Part shown: piece after piece, positions 23,585 to 35,470 of the stretch
Numbering within the stretch: position 1 is the stretch's first letter
Layout of the letters: every line of letters begins with the position of its first letter
DNA from: Amphibalanus amphitrite
Lineage: Eukaryota > Arthropoda > Thecostraca > Balanomorpha > Balanidae
Assembly: GCF_019059575.1 (NCBI RefSeq)
Contig: NW_024882025.1
Span: 186,001 to 250,000 of the forward strand
DNA length: 64,000 nt
Direction: 5' to 3'
Made by a program: the position numbers and the translations under genes
Notes under the pieces: generated by a model
Databases searched by the model: none
What the model saw: only the letters and a program-made list of their open reading frames with translations
What the model was told of the DNA's origin: nothing

Positions 23585-23627
23585 CTTGGCCCGGCAGGCG
23601 TCGATGTCGAAGCTCTTGAGCACGATT
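23585..23627 (-). CDS. Probable 43-nt microexon of the zinc-finger gene
   Basis: On the minus strand an acceptor (CTCTCAG at 23634-23628) is followed by 43 bases open in the frame needed to join the exon at 23310, then a donor (AAG, GTTTCG from 23584). The peptide is IVLKSFDIDACRAK, and nearly every codon ends in G or C as in the other exons. Joined, it reads DACRAK-IFMHKSAMQLHAREVH. That has one Cys and two His but no CXXC, so it would be a degenerate finger. It enters in phase 2, so at least one more upstream exon is required. There is no transcript evidence, and the whole block could instead be spurious. Confidence 0.5.
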
Positions 23628-26600
23628 CTGAGAGGGAGAATGGCGAAATATTGTCTTATTAACCCGTTCCGAGAGCGTGATGAGCGTAAGCGCCTCTAGC
23701 TCTCTGAATGTAACGGGAATGATGCGCTCACGTATGTACGTACAGGTGAAACACAGCCAGATGTGAGTCTTATCAGGTTGGTCCTTGGCAGTCCAGAGCT
23801 TCCAGAAAACAGACGTCAAAGTGCATATTTGCGTTCAAATATGTAGGGTCAACGTAGAACTGTTGTAAGTACAACTGAACTTAACTGCTATATGTTTCTG
23901 GACTAACGGGTCGTCCCATTGGAACGAACCAGTTAACAGCCCAATGGACAACCCGGAAAATTAACTCTATTGGGGTAGCCCTCATCGGTTTCCCGGGTGG
24001 TTAAAGCATCGGACCCTAACGGGGAATTATGCATGATCAAGGTTGAGGATGGGCTGGTTCTCACTCTGATAATGGAAAATCGGATGATGGAATGAGTTCA
24101 GCCTCGGCTTTGGCAGCGAAAGCAGGGTGAAGTCATGTCAGGTTCAACGAGGACAAGCTTGTGTCGAGTAGGGATGAGCGCGACATTGAGCAGCTGGATT
24201 CACCGGACACATTGTGAGGCTGATGAATGCTCAAATACCTACCTACCGGGAATTCCTGAACAAGATCATTAGGTTCTAATGATGGCATTCGATTCACTTT
24301 CGATCAGCTTTTAGAGTAGTCCGTTACATCGATTTAGACTGCGCTCCAGGCGAAACCATTCATATCAATATGGGGAATGCTTATGGAAATCCCGGTGATT
24401 ATTTTACTTAAATAGACATTTGACATTTCGACAAATATGGACTAAAAAACTACTCAGCTAGGTACAAAAGCAAAGCATGTTCGGCATCATGGCCTGGCTT
24501 AGGTACGATGAAGATCTGGATAAACAGACTGTAAAAGGTATCATAAAGAACGTGGAAGCACATAGAGCCTGGAGAGGTGCACTAAAACAGCTTCATATCG
24601 GAAAGAAAAGCGCCTAAAAAGAGCACATCATCAACGGTCAACTGAAGCATCAAGACTGCGAGCAAAAACAGTTGCAGCAACTGGCTCCAAGTGCGGGTAG
24701 ATGAAGTTGTCCTCCCGGCTGAACACAACCAGCCTGCCGGCTTTTATGGGAATCTGGGGGCGGCTTTGAGGAATTAAACAGTAATTAGTCGTGTCACCGC
24801 CACCATATCCGGTTTCAGGCGACATTGCCTGCGGTTTGAGAGTGTCACGATCCCACGGCCGGCCTCTGGGGAGGCGTTCGTATCAGATGCGCACCAGAAC
24901 ACGACTGCGATGCCAGCGATGTGAGATTTTAAACAGGTGTCATGGGAGTTATGGACTCATACGCTCAACGATGATGGAGAGAGTGTGTCATAGGATACTG
25001 CAGTGAGTTATCTCTCTGAAATGAGAACGGGAAATGCCATCGATGTCTATGGCTGCGAAAATCGCCATAGGTGAAATACTTGGTCATGTGCTAGTCATTG
25101 TTTCCAAGGAGTTCACATGAAGCTTGGTAACGGAGTGAGCTAGCACGTTGTAATGCAGGCAACGACACACAGTCTGTGGACTTAAGCTCTCCTCGTTCCA
25201 GTAGATGATAAATGACCAACCAGCTCTCTGGAAAGCTAAGTTCTAGCTCTTCGCTGTTTTAGGAAAAGGTGTCTTGCTTCACTTTTTCCAGAGCAACAGT
25301 CACCTCAAACTCATCGGAAGTACCTATGTCACGATAGATTACGATTTAATTTTCCCTTACATTGACAGTGTTTTTTTTTCTGTCTAGGTCCCATTTCTAC
25401 TCTCATCTCCCGGTCAATAATGTATTTATATAACTTCGCGTGCTCGACGGCATTGGATATTGGACATTTTTGCTTTGCTGTTGCTTTTCCCAAGACTCTT
25501 ATGTTGTCTTGAAGAGACCCGAAATATCCCTTTTAGAGCATAACTGCCACCACCTAATACATCACCGCTTTTTCACAGCGGCACCATTTATTACCCCCTG
25601 TGATTGTGCGCTCATTTCTCCTGGGATCAATTTGGGTAGCAGAAATAACTTCTTTATCAAAGGCTCTGTATGGGGTGTGTGAGTAATGGCTGTGAAGCTT
25701 TTGTTTTAGCACCAGCATTATGCAAACTTGAGGAATTCATTAAATGAGTGGATTATAATGCCTTAGTGAAATAAATTGACTCAAAATCGACTAAAATTCT
25801 AATCAAATTTATATTAGCCGACATCTTTAAACTCAGAACTTTTACGTCATCCTTCCGAGCAAAACAGTCTACTGCGGACTGCCTAACAGTACACGCGATT
25901 CACGGGAGCCGAAACCGCATGCAGCGTGTAAAATACCCATTGCATGTCATTGTAAGTAACTTATTCTGAAGCTCGTGCACTTGCCCTATCCGCGAGACCT
26001 AGCGATGCCTAGAGATGTTCAATGAGCGCCATCGCCAAGCCGCTATCCAAACGTGCGATTTCATCCAAAGTTGTGATATGAAAAAGCGGTATTCGCCACC
26101 CCTAACCGAACGTCTCCGATAACAAAAAATGTCGGTGACGCGTGGTAGCCAGGCGGCGAAACACGTGTCGTTCTGAGGAGACTGCCTCCAATGTGCAGCC
26201 CAGACTGACCACTAACATGACGAGCCGGTACCATTCCGGTCCGTGTCAGTCGCCTGGCACGCTACCGACCCGTGCGAAACTACGGGACACATCGGACACC
26301 CTTCCTGGAACGTTATAACGGTGAGGATACAGTCGCACCAGCCGCTGCGTCCTAGCCGAGTGAGGCGATGGTGTGGTCAGTGATGACTTGTCAGCATTTT
26401 CACCACACGGCTGTTTTGCCGAGTGTCACAACCGGCGTCTGTACGACACATGTATGTCTGTCGCTAACGGCAAGCAACCGCCACCACAAAGACAATTAAA
26501 ACGCTGCAAAATTCCATACTGTGTCGCCGAGAATTCCTAATGCAGGCCGTCAATTATGGCTGCGTTTTAACAAAGACCGCGTGCCGGTGGAATTTGCCGG

Positions 26601-27898
26601 CAGGGACACCGGCGCGGCGGCGGTCCCCTGCATCTAGTGCATCAATCACAAATGTGCTACTGATACCATCACCACTGCCGGAAACAGACATCGGAGAGCG
26701 GCGGTGGCGGCGGGGCAGCGACCACCCAGCGGACCGGGCCGCAGCGAGGCAGAGAGCCAGCCTGTGCCATAGAGCAGAGACAGAGACCGGCAGAGCAGAG
26801 ACAGAGACCGACCGAATTCAGACAGGTTGAATATGTTTCAGACAGGCCAAGGAAGCAGCTGCTATTTAGAACAGGAATCTTGCAATCAATCATTACCTAC
26901 CATAAGCTTAACGGATTCATTGCCCATTTCAATGTTTGCTTGTGCGTGACGCTCGGCTAGATGCCTTTAAACATTAGTATAGCATACTATGCAGTAACCA
27001 ATCGCGCATACTTAGCTTGCTGAATATCTCCAAACGTCGTGAGGCTAACGGCACATGGCGTTGACAGCCCTCCTGACTGCAGCCAAGCCGGACCAAGACC
27101 AACGGTCTCGATTCGTTCCCTGACAGCGGGGAATCGCTGCAGCAGAGACATTGATCACGCCCTAAATCCCCGGAACTCACGACCTGTGAGCGGCACTGAT
27201 CATCAGCGTCTTCTTAACGAGATCCTGCCCCCTGCAGACCGGCCAGCGTCCCACGGGGTCGGGATCTGCTCCACCCGGGGTGGACATCTATGCGAGGTGA
27301 ACAGTCGTCAGAAGCCTGTCGCCAGGCACCAGAGTTCACCATTGTAGCGGTAGCTGGCAGTCACCACAGCCGTCACCACTCACCAGTCACCAGTCAAAGT
27401 AGACCAGTCTCACATTAATCGTCAGCCGTCTCCCGAACGAACGCATCATCCACGGGGACTGCGTTTGACTGTTGGGCACTGGGCAGTGAGCATGTCATAC
27501 TCTCTTCTGCCGCGCGATGCATTGCCGGACGATCGTACCCCCTTCATCTTAGAGCTGTGTTTCATACTAAAGCAGCGTTTCAACCTCTACCGCCACGCCA
27601 CTGCCCACTGCTAAACCCAACCGAACCACACTAATCCCCGAGAACGAGTGATTTAGCCGCCCGTGTGACACTGGAACGTAAAACCCCTCCCCGAGCGGAC
27701 CTCAATCTTGGAGTCAATGAAGACGATACATCTCCGAGAGCGCCCGGCAGCTAATGTGCGCTTGAGCGATGTCGAACCCGTATTGACAATGGCAAACGAC
27801 ACGACACAGGCTTGAGTACAGACACAGAGACACTGATGCACGAACACAGACACTGACATCAATGACACCGAAACCGACACAAGCACGATCGCGCATTA
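23628..27898. other. Upstream stretch without a supportable gene
   Basis: Intron of the zinc-finger gene if the 42.3-kb exon belongs to it. The region near 23991-24055 has an A-box-like GTGGTTAAAGCATCGG with a poor B-box and may be a decayed tRNA-derived SINE. Simple CAGAGACAGAGACC repeats occur near 26770-26815. No other structure was recognised. Confidence 0.4.
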
Positions 27899-28239
27899 GG
27901 GCACCGACAGGGCCTCCTCTAACATACCCACTGGGTGGGCAAATGCCTACCCAGTCACCACAATTGCCCACCCAGTGGCGTCGATTTGCCCACCCAGAAG
28001 CAAATGCAAAAATAAAGGTCCGGCCAGACGTCCGGTAGGAACTACCACTTCGGTTTCCCGGAAAAAAAAACTTGCTAGCAGCCAGTGCCCCAGCCCCCAA
28101 TCACTGCAGTACAAGTTATTTTTTACAATGGATGCATCTGAATGCAGGGGCGGTAGCAGACTTGGCGTTTGGGGGTGGGGGCAACTTGGCAACTTTGCCA
28201 ACCCTCGGAGGGGGGGGGGCGGTGCTAGCTTACAGGGGC

Positions 28240-28836
28240 CCATGGCCATAGCGGCCTCAAAGGCCCGTATGGGACCCCAGAGGCCGATGTGGGCTCTCAG
28301 AGGCCAGTGCGTGACGCCTAAAGGTGTAAGCCATGGGTCCCCAGCCAGACAACAAAATAGGGCCATCAGAGACCTTATAGGCTGATTGGGGACTAAATAG
28401 GGCCTCAATTTGGAGCCATCAGAGGCAAATGTGGGCCTCAGATATCAGTGTGAGGCCCTTATAAGACTGACATTGGTCCTCAGAGACCGGCATCGATCCT
28501 TCAGAAGCCAGTACGGGCCCCTCAGAGGCACAAAAGGGCCAGTCTTGGATCTCAGAGGCAGAAAATGGGCCATCAGAAACCGGTGTGGGACCTTTAGAGG
28601 TCGGTTTGTGCCCTCAGAGGCCAGTTTAAGGCCCTCAGAGACCAGTACAGGGCCTGAAAATGGCAGTTTGAGGCCATCAGAGGCCGACTTAGGCTCTCAA
28701 AGGCTAATGCGGGTCCTTGAGGCAAGGATGGGGCCCTCAGGGGTCAGTGTGGCACCCTAAAAGACAGGCTTGGGCTGGTGTTGGACCCCAGAGTCCAGAA
28801 AAGGCCAAGTTGAGCCCTCAGAGCCCATGCAGGTCC
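28240..28836. repeat. GGCCTCAGAGG-type minisatellite, left portion
   Basis: Degenerate tandem units of about 27-30 bp with cores such as CCTCAGAGGCCAGTGTGGG. The array resumes at 30716 after the inserted TTAA elements. Its ORFs are repeat artefacts. Confidence 0.85.
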
Positions 28837-29755
28837 TTAACCCGGCAGTTGCTGGGGTATTTCGCCACCCACCGTTTGCTGGGGGGGGGGGCGTTAAACG
28901 CCCCCAGCCGATAACTCGAGAACCAATAGGCGCAGCGAAACGCACGAGGCGGCAAACGAAAGAACGCGACGAGACGCTTCAGATGAGTACTTTAAAGTTG
29001 AATTTTGAGGTCACAGGTCGGGTCAAGGTCAGGTCAAACACCTGAAATCGGACTTTCAGTAGCATGGACTTCATCACAATGGGCGCCTCTCGTCATAAAC
29101 TCTGTCAAAACGGTGCACAATCCATCATATAAGGCCTACAAGAGTGTCAGCTCCATGTAGGGGTCAGTCAAGCATAGGTCAGGGTCAAGGTCAGGTCAAC
29201 CGGGTAGACACATATCCCCGAAAATCAAAACTGATATTCGCAGCCTGTGACACATGTTTTATGGGTAATTTGGGGCGTAGAACACGATGGTGACATTCAT
29301 TTTATCATATGTGTACGTGCTTGGGTCAAAAAGTTCAAATTAAGAAATGCATGTATCATGGTCGTGAAGAAGTCATGAGAAATTGCCAAGATTCAGTTCA
29401 AGATTTTGGAAAATGCGGAACGATAATCAATAATCGAAGATAGCCATTTGATTGTTCATGGTATTGACAGTCTAATGGCGTTTACAGCATGTCTATATGT
29501 CTATTCTGTGATTTTATGTTTTTTTGAACATATAACGTTTTTGGTCGAAAACCAAGAAATCATGACGTCATTGAAACCTCGATATCTCAAAAAATTTTCG
29601 GCCGATTTTTTGAAATTTTGTCACAATAAACGTCAAACAATTCCATAGAGGCACCCAAAATTTAGCGCGCCTGCGGCGCGCCGTTTTTTTTGCTATGGCC
29701 CAGCGAAAAAGTGGGGGCGTTTAACGCCCCCCCCCCCCAGCAACTCGGGGGGTAA
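28837..29755 (+). mobile_element. TTAA-bounded element, family B, copy 1
   Basis: Starts TTAACCCGGCAGTTGCTGGG. The right end, CCCCAGCAACTCGGGGGGTAA, has its TTAA changed to GTAA. The palindromes are centred on CGTTAAACG (28881-28905) and CGTTTAACG (29712-29738). The interior holds GGGTCAAGGTCAGGTCA twice (about 29018 and 29179). It is related to 39083-40311. Confidence 0.8.
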
Positions 29756-30545
29756 CCCTCGCCCGTATAGGGGGGAGTCGAACGGACCCCTCGATTTTTT
29801 GCGAATAACTCGCGACCTGTGACCTCTTTTCCGTGACCACAGACCATGTTTGGCCGAAATCGCGATTCGGCGTATGTCGGCTCGCATTAGCCGCGCGTTT
29901 GCAAGCTTTTCGTGGTTTCAAACGTTCAAACATGTGATTTGATGTTGCTCCCATACATAAGGGTAGGTGTCAAGGTCACCTGAAGGTCAGGTCAGGTCAT
30001 TGACCTTTGGTGACCTCGGGTGACCTCGGTTCACTTTTTCGAGTTTTTTTCATGTTCTAGGCTAGTTTTTTTAGCTGAATTCGAATTTAGCAACCATTTG
30101 AACATTTACGAAGTAGTTTTGGTGCCTTCGTAACATGTTACGAAGCTGTCAGAGGCGGTTGACACGTAATACGAATACCCGTCACAACCCCTACCGGTTG
30201 ACCTGACCTGACCTGACCCGACCTGGTCTAAATGCTTAAAACATCATCTCTGATCAAAACTAACACGATATTCGTGATCAGCACCCCGGAAAACCACATA
30301 GCAGCCATACTCTACGACTTTCTAACAGGTCCCGATTTTCCCCTTTTCGGGTCATTGACCTGACCTGGGAGGTCACCCGATGCTCTAGGACCTTAAAATT
30401 GGGTATCATCGGCTTCCTCTCGTAACGGGCAACACGCTCGTTTTTTTTCCCGTGAAGCTCTAGCTTGATCAGGGGCGAAACGCGAGGGGGGGGGGGGGGT
30501 CGTGCCGCCGAAGGACGCAACATGGCCTGTGCCGGCGAGGGTTAA
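29752..30545 (+). mobile_element. TTAA-bounded element, family A, copy 2
   Basis: It abuts the preceding family B copy and shares its (G)TAA, then ends GGCGAGGGTTAA at 30545. It matches 59735-60623 through most of its length with some divergence, and carries the same AGGTCA cluster at 29970-30030. Confidence 0.8.
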
Positions 30546-30715
30546 AATTGGGTATCATCGGCTTCCTCTCGTCACGGGCAACACGCTTGTTTTTTTTCTT
30601 CCGCGAAGCTCTAGCTCGATCAGGGGCGAAACGGCAAGGGAGGTCCAACGCCCCCCCCCCCTATACGAGTACCTACGTTCGCGGCTGGAAAAAACAGCAA
30701 TACAGGGATGGTTAA
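30542..30715 (+). mobile_element. Duplicated right end of family A
   Basis: A second copy of the family A right portion (from the CCTTAAAATTGGGTATCATC region to the terminus), sharing the TTAA at 30542-30545 and ending TTAA at 30712-30715. It may be a truncated element or the product of slippage. Confidence 0.65.
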
Positions 30716-30845
30716 AGGCCGGCATCGGGTCTTCAGAATCCAGTGCGGGGCCCTCAGAGGCTAATATGGGCCTTTACAGGCCAGCATGGGGCCTCAGAGG
30801 TCAGTGTGGGACCCTCAAAAACCGGCATGGGCCAGCAGGGTAGCG
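30716..30845. repeat. Minisatellite, right portion after the insertion
   Basis: The same unit type as 28240-28836 (CCCTCAGAGGC, CAGCATGGGGCC). The two portions together are the interrupted array. Confidence 0.8.
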
Positions 30846-31058
30846 CGCTACAAGGCCAAGGATGTATTACAAGTAGATTAAGGTCAATAAAAGCCGTATT
30901 TAGATCAAGAGGACACGCCAAGAGTTTAAGCTGACCATGCTTCCTAAAAAGAGGCAGCGAGCATCACCTACCTATTCGATTTCTGGTTCAAGGAGCAATC
31001 ATAGTAAGTTTAACTCTGCACTTTTGCAGTCTTCTTAAAATTTTAAATGTATGTAGAC

Positions 31059-31318
31059 TAGAGATGTCAATCGGATACCAACTTTTTGGTATACCGATAC
31101 CAAACCGATACCAACTTGGTATTTGGTATTTTGATCCTAATGTTGTTGGTATTTTGTTGGTATTACGAATCCGGCTAATGTATAAGAGGATACGAATTCG
31201 GTAAAAAGTTGGTATTTCCCTCATGTTCCCAAGTTGGTTTGGTTTCGGTATTTTTCATGGTTTTGATTGGCATTTGATTCGGTATCGGTATCCTGATTTT
31301 CCGTTATTGACATCACTA
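31059..31318. mobile_element. 260-bp hAT-type miniature element
   Basis: Exact 8-bp target duplication ATGTAGAC at 31051-31058 and 31319-31326. The terminal repeats are TAGAGATGTCAAT and ATTGACATCACTA. The interior is made of GGTATCGGTAT / GGTATTTTG-type repeats. Eight-base duplications and TAG-start ends fit the hAT superfamily. Confidence 0.85.
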
Positions 31319-32781
31319 ATGTAGACAATAGGCATACCTATAAGGTGAAATACACACGAAATACCATATCACACACGACAAACGTTAAACTATAAATGGC
31401 ACAGTTGGTTGACTGTGAAAGTGACATAGGCCTTAACCCCCCCCCCCCCCCCCCAGTCGTAGGTGAGAATGGTTGCACCCCAAAACAAGTGACTGGATCT
31501 GCCCTTGGGCAGGGGAGCGGCGAAAAATTTTGCCCACCCAGTGAAAAATCCTTAGAGGAGGCCCTGTGCCCAGCTGTCGTAACAACTTATATAGTTTGCA
31601 TTCAGAGCAGTTGCAAGGGTCACTTTTAACGAACTTCCCACATATTGCAGGTGGCAGTTTTGAGATGGCTATCTAGCCCGCGCATCTGTTCCATTTCCGG
31701 TGTATATGGCAGCGAACGTCACATATTTGACGTACTGTGACGAATTGGAACGGTGCGCGGCTTTTAGGGCAGTTTATTATGACTCACTGATATAACGGGT
31801 AATTGCGATCGTTTTTTTTTTCGCACTGCAGTGTCAACAAAGCCACTTGAAATCGAAAAAGTATAGCTGCAAGTAACAAAAGGTCGGTAATAGACATTGG
31901 GAATTTATCAAATTGAACAAAAAAAGACTCCGCGGGGCAGCTTAGAATTCTGCGCAGAGATGCATCGGATCAGGTCACTTGAGTGTTCTGTGCGTGTTAG
32001 GAGGAACGTGTTTACGGTTAACCATTCGTCGAGAGACGCTGAGCCGGCTAAGGCAGGATGGGGCACGAAACTGTGCAATGAAGTTACTTCCGGGTGTTGA
32101 TAGCTCATGCTTACCACTTGGAAACTGCTTTTACGTCACTGCATACATAAAGTTGGTTTTAACGGTGCTTACTGAGTGCAGATCTTCTGGCAATTAAACA
32201 GATAACCGTAACTAACTACGGATAACTACGGAGAGCATTAGGGTAGGCGAAGCTCGCAAACTCTGTTCAGCATCTAAGTTACCAACAGGATAAGTTTTTG
32301 CAGTGCATCGTGCAGTTAGAGTCGTTTTCCCGTTACATAATCTTGGTATGTAACGGGCCTGGCAGCCCAATGCGGCTAAACACCAAACAAATATTTGGAA
32401 CTTATGTGCTTACTTCCGTCTTTCTTCTCTTATTACACACAAATACCACGGTAAATACAAAAGAGGGTTAGGTATGCTGATGATAATAAAATAATAAGAA
32501 CCTGGTTATGTAACCAAACGATTTTAATCAGGAAACGTTCAACAGTCAACGCTAATGTGGTTCATGCAGTCTTCAAGACCAATCGAGCTTTGTATAGGTG
32601 CATGAACATGGAGACAGGTATGGTATTTACACAGCCTTGCTTTGCAGCTGCTAAACAATAAGGGCATTAGTTTGTACGGATTACCTATCTCTGATCAACT
32701 CACCTGGTCAACTCATGTCACCTGGTGGGTTTCCCCCCTCAGCCATATGAATTGGACGGGTAGATGGACGGAAGTGAAAGG

Positions 32782-34764
32782 CAGGGGCGTAGGCAGGGGG
32801 GGGGCCACTGGGCCATGGCCCCCCCCTTGGGCGCCGAAGGCGCCCTTTGCGATTGGAGGGCGCCGAAGGCGCCCTCCAATCGCAAATGCAATTGTGATAT
32901 AATCGAATCGAAAAACAATCGCGACTGGAGGGCGCCCTCCAATCGCGAATGTGTTTACAGGGAAAATACGGATGGAGGGCGCCTTCGGAGGACGCCCATT
33001 CCAAATACGCCCTCCAAATACGGTTGGAGGGCTCCCTCGGGCGCCCTCCAACCACATTTGTAGGCTGTAGCTCTCTAAGCGTAACGGTGGTCGCCTATGT
33101 AAGCCGCTGTCCCGTAAATAAGCGCCCTCTCACCCGAAGGCGCCCTCCTGTAGGTCGCCACCCTGCTACATATTGCCGCCCTTCTGCTGATCGGCGTCCT
33201 CATAATTATTGGCGCTCTCCTACCTATTGCGCCCTCATGTGAAATTTTCAAGGCCGCCTTTCTCCTTTTTGGCACCCTATTGTTCAGTGCCGCCCTCCTA
33301 CCTATTGGTTCCCTAGTCCTTCCTGTTGAATGTTAATCGGGGCCCTTCTCTTATTGGCGCCCTCGTGTTGATCGCCGCCCTCCTAACCACTGGCACCCTC
33401 CTGTTGATCACCGCCCTCCTATCCACTGGTACCTTCCTGTTGACCAGCGCCCTCCGCACAGACGCCCTCCTGTTCGTGTCATCCTCTTGAGCAAAGGCGC
33501 CCTCCTCACCATTGCCACCCCCATTTTAATCGTCACCCTTCCGCTCATTAACGACTCCCAGTTGATGACCGCCCTCCCACCTATTGGCGACCTCTTGTTG
33601 ATCGCCACCCTCCTATTGGTGCTCTCCTGTTCCTCGCCACCCTCTTACCTGGTGGCGCCCTCCTGTTGATTGTTGATCGGGGCCCTCCTACCTATTGGTG
33701 CCCTCCTGTTGATCGCTGCCCTTCTATCCATTGGCGCCCTCCTGCTGCTCGCCAACTTCCTACCTATCGGTGCCCTACTATCGAAACTCGGGATGTTGAT
33801 CGGGGCTCTCCTACCTATTAGCGCCCTCCTGTGGATCGCAGCCCTTCTACCTATTGGCAACATCCGTTGATCGCTGCCCTCTTATCATTTATTTACTCCT
33901 TTGGCATGTTTTTCAACTTAGTCGTTCTATTGCACATAGTTGATGTCTTGCCTGTGAAAACTGCCACAAATGAACGTGCATTCAGCACAATGAATGAAGT
34001 ACCTATACCTACCAAAACTATCTACGCTCTACGATGCATAAAACACGTCTTTGGTCTTAACGGATTGATCCTACTTTACGTGCATCATGGTATCTATATG
34101 GATTACGATTAAGTATTGTCAACAGGTTCGGCCGCAACAGCAGGCATCTGAAGTTTCGGTGATTGAAACTGGTTATGTGGGTACACTGTATGCATCTGTG
34201 AGAAGGCTATGAAGGCTGGTCTGATGTAATTTGGATGATGTTTACGCATCTCGCGCTCCGGTATCAATCCGATACGGTGATCTGGTGCGTAGATATGCCA
34301 CCGCCAATAAACTTTTATACATCGACACCCATGAGCCAAGCTTTCTATACAGTTTGTGTGGCAGCGGCCCGACCAAACCTTAGGTATTTTTTACACCTTC
34401 AAATTTGGTAAAAGAGCGAGAGGAGCTTTGAACGGTGATCGTATAAAAGGCGTGCCTAAAAAGCGGAGGAAAAGGTTGTTTTCAAAAATTTCGCGCGCCT
34501 TCGGCGCAGCATTTCAAGAACACTTGACCTTTTGTGACCTGGAGTATAAAGAATACACACGATGCAAAATCAATGCAGCACGACCTATACGAGGTTACGC
34601 AAAAAAAAAAAACTGGTGGCATGGTAAAAGACGCCTCCCAACCCCCCAACCCCCACCCCGCTGAGCGATTTTTTATCTCGCGACCGTATGGCGCCCTCCT
34701 TGGGTGAGGTGGCGCCCTCCAAACCCTTGGCCCCCCCCTTCGCGATTTTCTAAATACGCCGCTG
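32782..34764. mobile_element. 1.98-kb hAT-type non-autonomous element with an internal minisatellite
   Basis: Exact 8-bp target duplication GTGAAAGG at 32774-32781 and 34765-34772. The ends are CAGGGGCGTAGGC and, inverted, CAGCGGCGTATTT. Near both ends are GGGGGGGCCA runs and several copies of GGCGCCCTCC. The centre (33100-33880) is a degenerate array of CGCCCTCCTGTTGATCG / CCTACCTATTGG units. No transposase ORF. Confidence 0.85.
33100..33880. repeat. Minisatellite inside the hAT-type element
   Basis: About twenty degenerate units of about 36 bp built on GCCCTCCT plus TGTTGATCG or ACCTATTGG. The repetitive ORFs (ALLPIGALL on one strand, RRAPIGRRA on the other) follow from the unit. Confidence 0.85.
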
Positions 34765-35254
34765 GTGAAAGGGAAACCCATTTCGGATAGAGACGCGCCG
34801 ACTCAATAAATAAATATATGTCATTTGTTTCAAGTTGTTTGTGAGCCGGAGGTGTGCGTCTGCAATACAGATGTGCTGTCGTATTTACAGTGTTCAAAAG
34901 TTGGACGAGACAAACAAGCAGCTGATCGATGCTGTTCAAGTCGGTGTTCGTCCTGTTTTCCAAATCCAGACAAGACAAAGTTGCCTTAATGCCAGGTATA
35001 GTTTTGAGCGCGGTAGCTTCGGATGAAGGTAGGTACTTTATTTTTGACTTTTTGTAATATGCATGAACCAATTGCAGGGGTCTCGGTCGCCATCCGAGTT
35101 ACTGTCTTTCAGACTCGTGGAGGGGCATTGCTTCAACACTTGAAGGAGACATTTAAGACTCTATTTTGCCCCGCGCCTTGCGCCTAATTGCCTATCTTCC
35201 GCCGTACCCTCGCCGTCAGCGTCCCTGACTCCCTACCCACCACCGACCGACGCA

Positions 35255-35470
35255 GCCGGCGGGGGCGCCATGCTGAATTTTTATCGCCTGCGCCGCCGCC
35301 AATGGCAGCGTCCATACGTCACGTGACCGGCCGGCGGGCGGATGTCGAACGTCACGTGACTGAGCGTGGGATCGATGGTCGGTGGGGTGGCCCGGGGGCA
35401 GGCAGCGGAACCCAGCCGGTGGCGACGCCGCCGAGAGCCGGTACAGGTGCCGCCGGGCCGAGCGGCTGCT
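35255..35470. promoter_or_regulatory. Promoter-like CpG-rich patch with paired GTCACGTGAC boxes and a CCAAT box
   Basis: Two exact copies of the 10-bp palindrome GTCACGTGAC occur at 35318-35327 and 35351-35360, 33 bp apart. This is the extended E-box bound by MiT/TFE, USF and similar bHLH-ZIP factors. A CCAAT box lies at 35299-35303 in a CG-rich setting. No convincing coding exon adjoins it on either strand, so it may be a promoter of an unrecognised transcript or an intronic enhancer. Confidence 0.4.

Larger units (their letters stand above)
27899..31571. mobile_element. Composite element with subterminal repeats, interrupted by TTAA elements
   Basis: The ends are inverted: GGGCAC then CAGGGCCTCCTCTAA (27899 on) and TTAGAGGAGGCCCTG then TGCCC (to 31571), with CACTGGGTGGGC at 27929-27940 and its complement at 31532-31543. 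Extra GCCCACCCAG copies lie near the left end. No target duplication was resolved, so the superfamily is unknown. Its internal minisatellite is split by insertions at 28837-30715. An hAT-type element sits at 31059-31318. Confidence 0.6.

Noticed and set aside
24631-24825. Minus-strand ORF with the segment RLVVFSREDNFIYPHLEP, considered as an upstream zinc-finger exon
   Set aside because: Codon use is suggestive, but no acceptable donor follows it and the phase does not fit the microexon.
32708-33057. Overlapping 114- and 115-codon minus-strand ORFs
   Set aside because: They lie across the palindromic GGCGCCCTCC end of the hAT-type element.
33408-33870. Repetitive ORFs reading ALLPIGALL or RRAPIGRRA
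   Set aside because: Frames of a minisatellite inside a transposon with an exact target duplication; not a protein gene.
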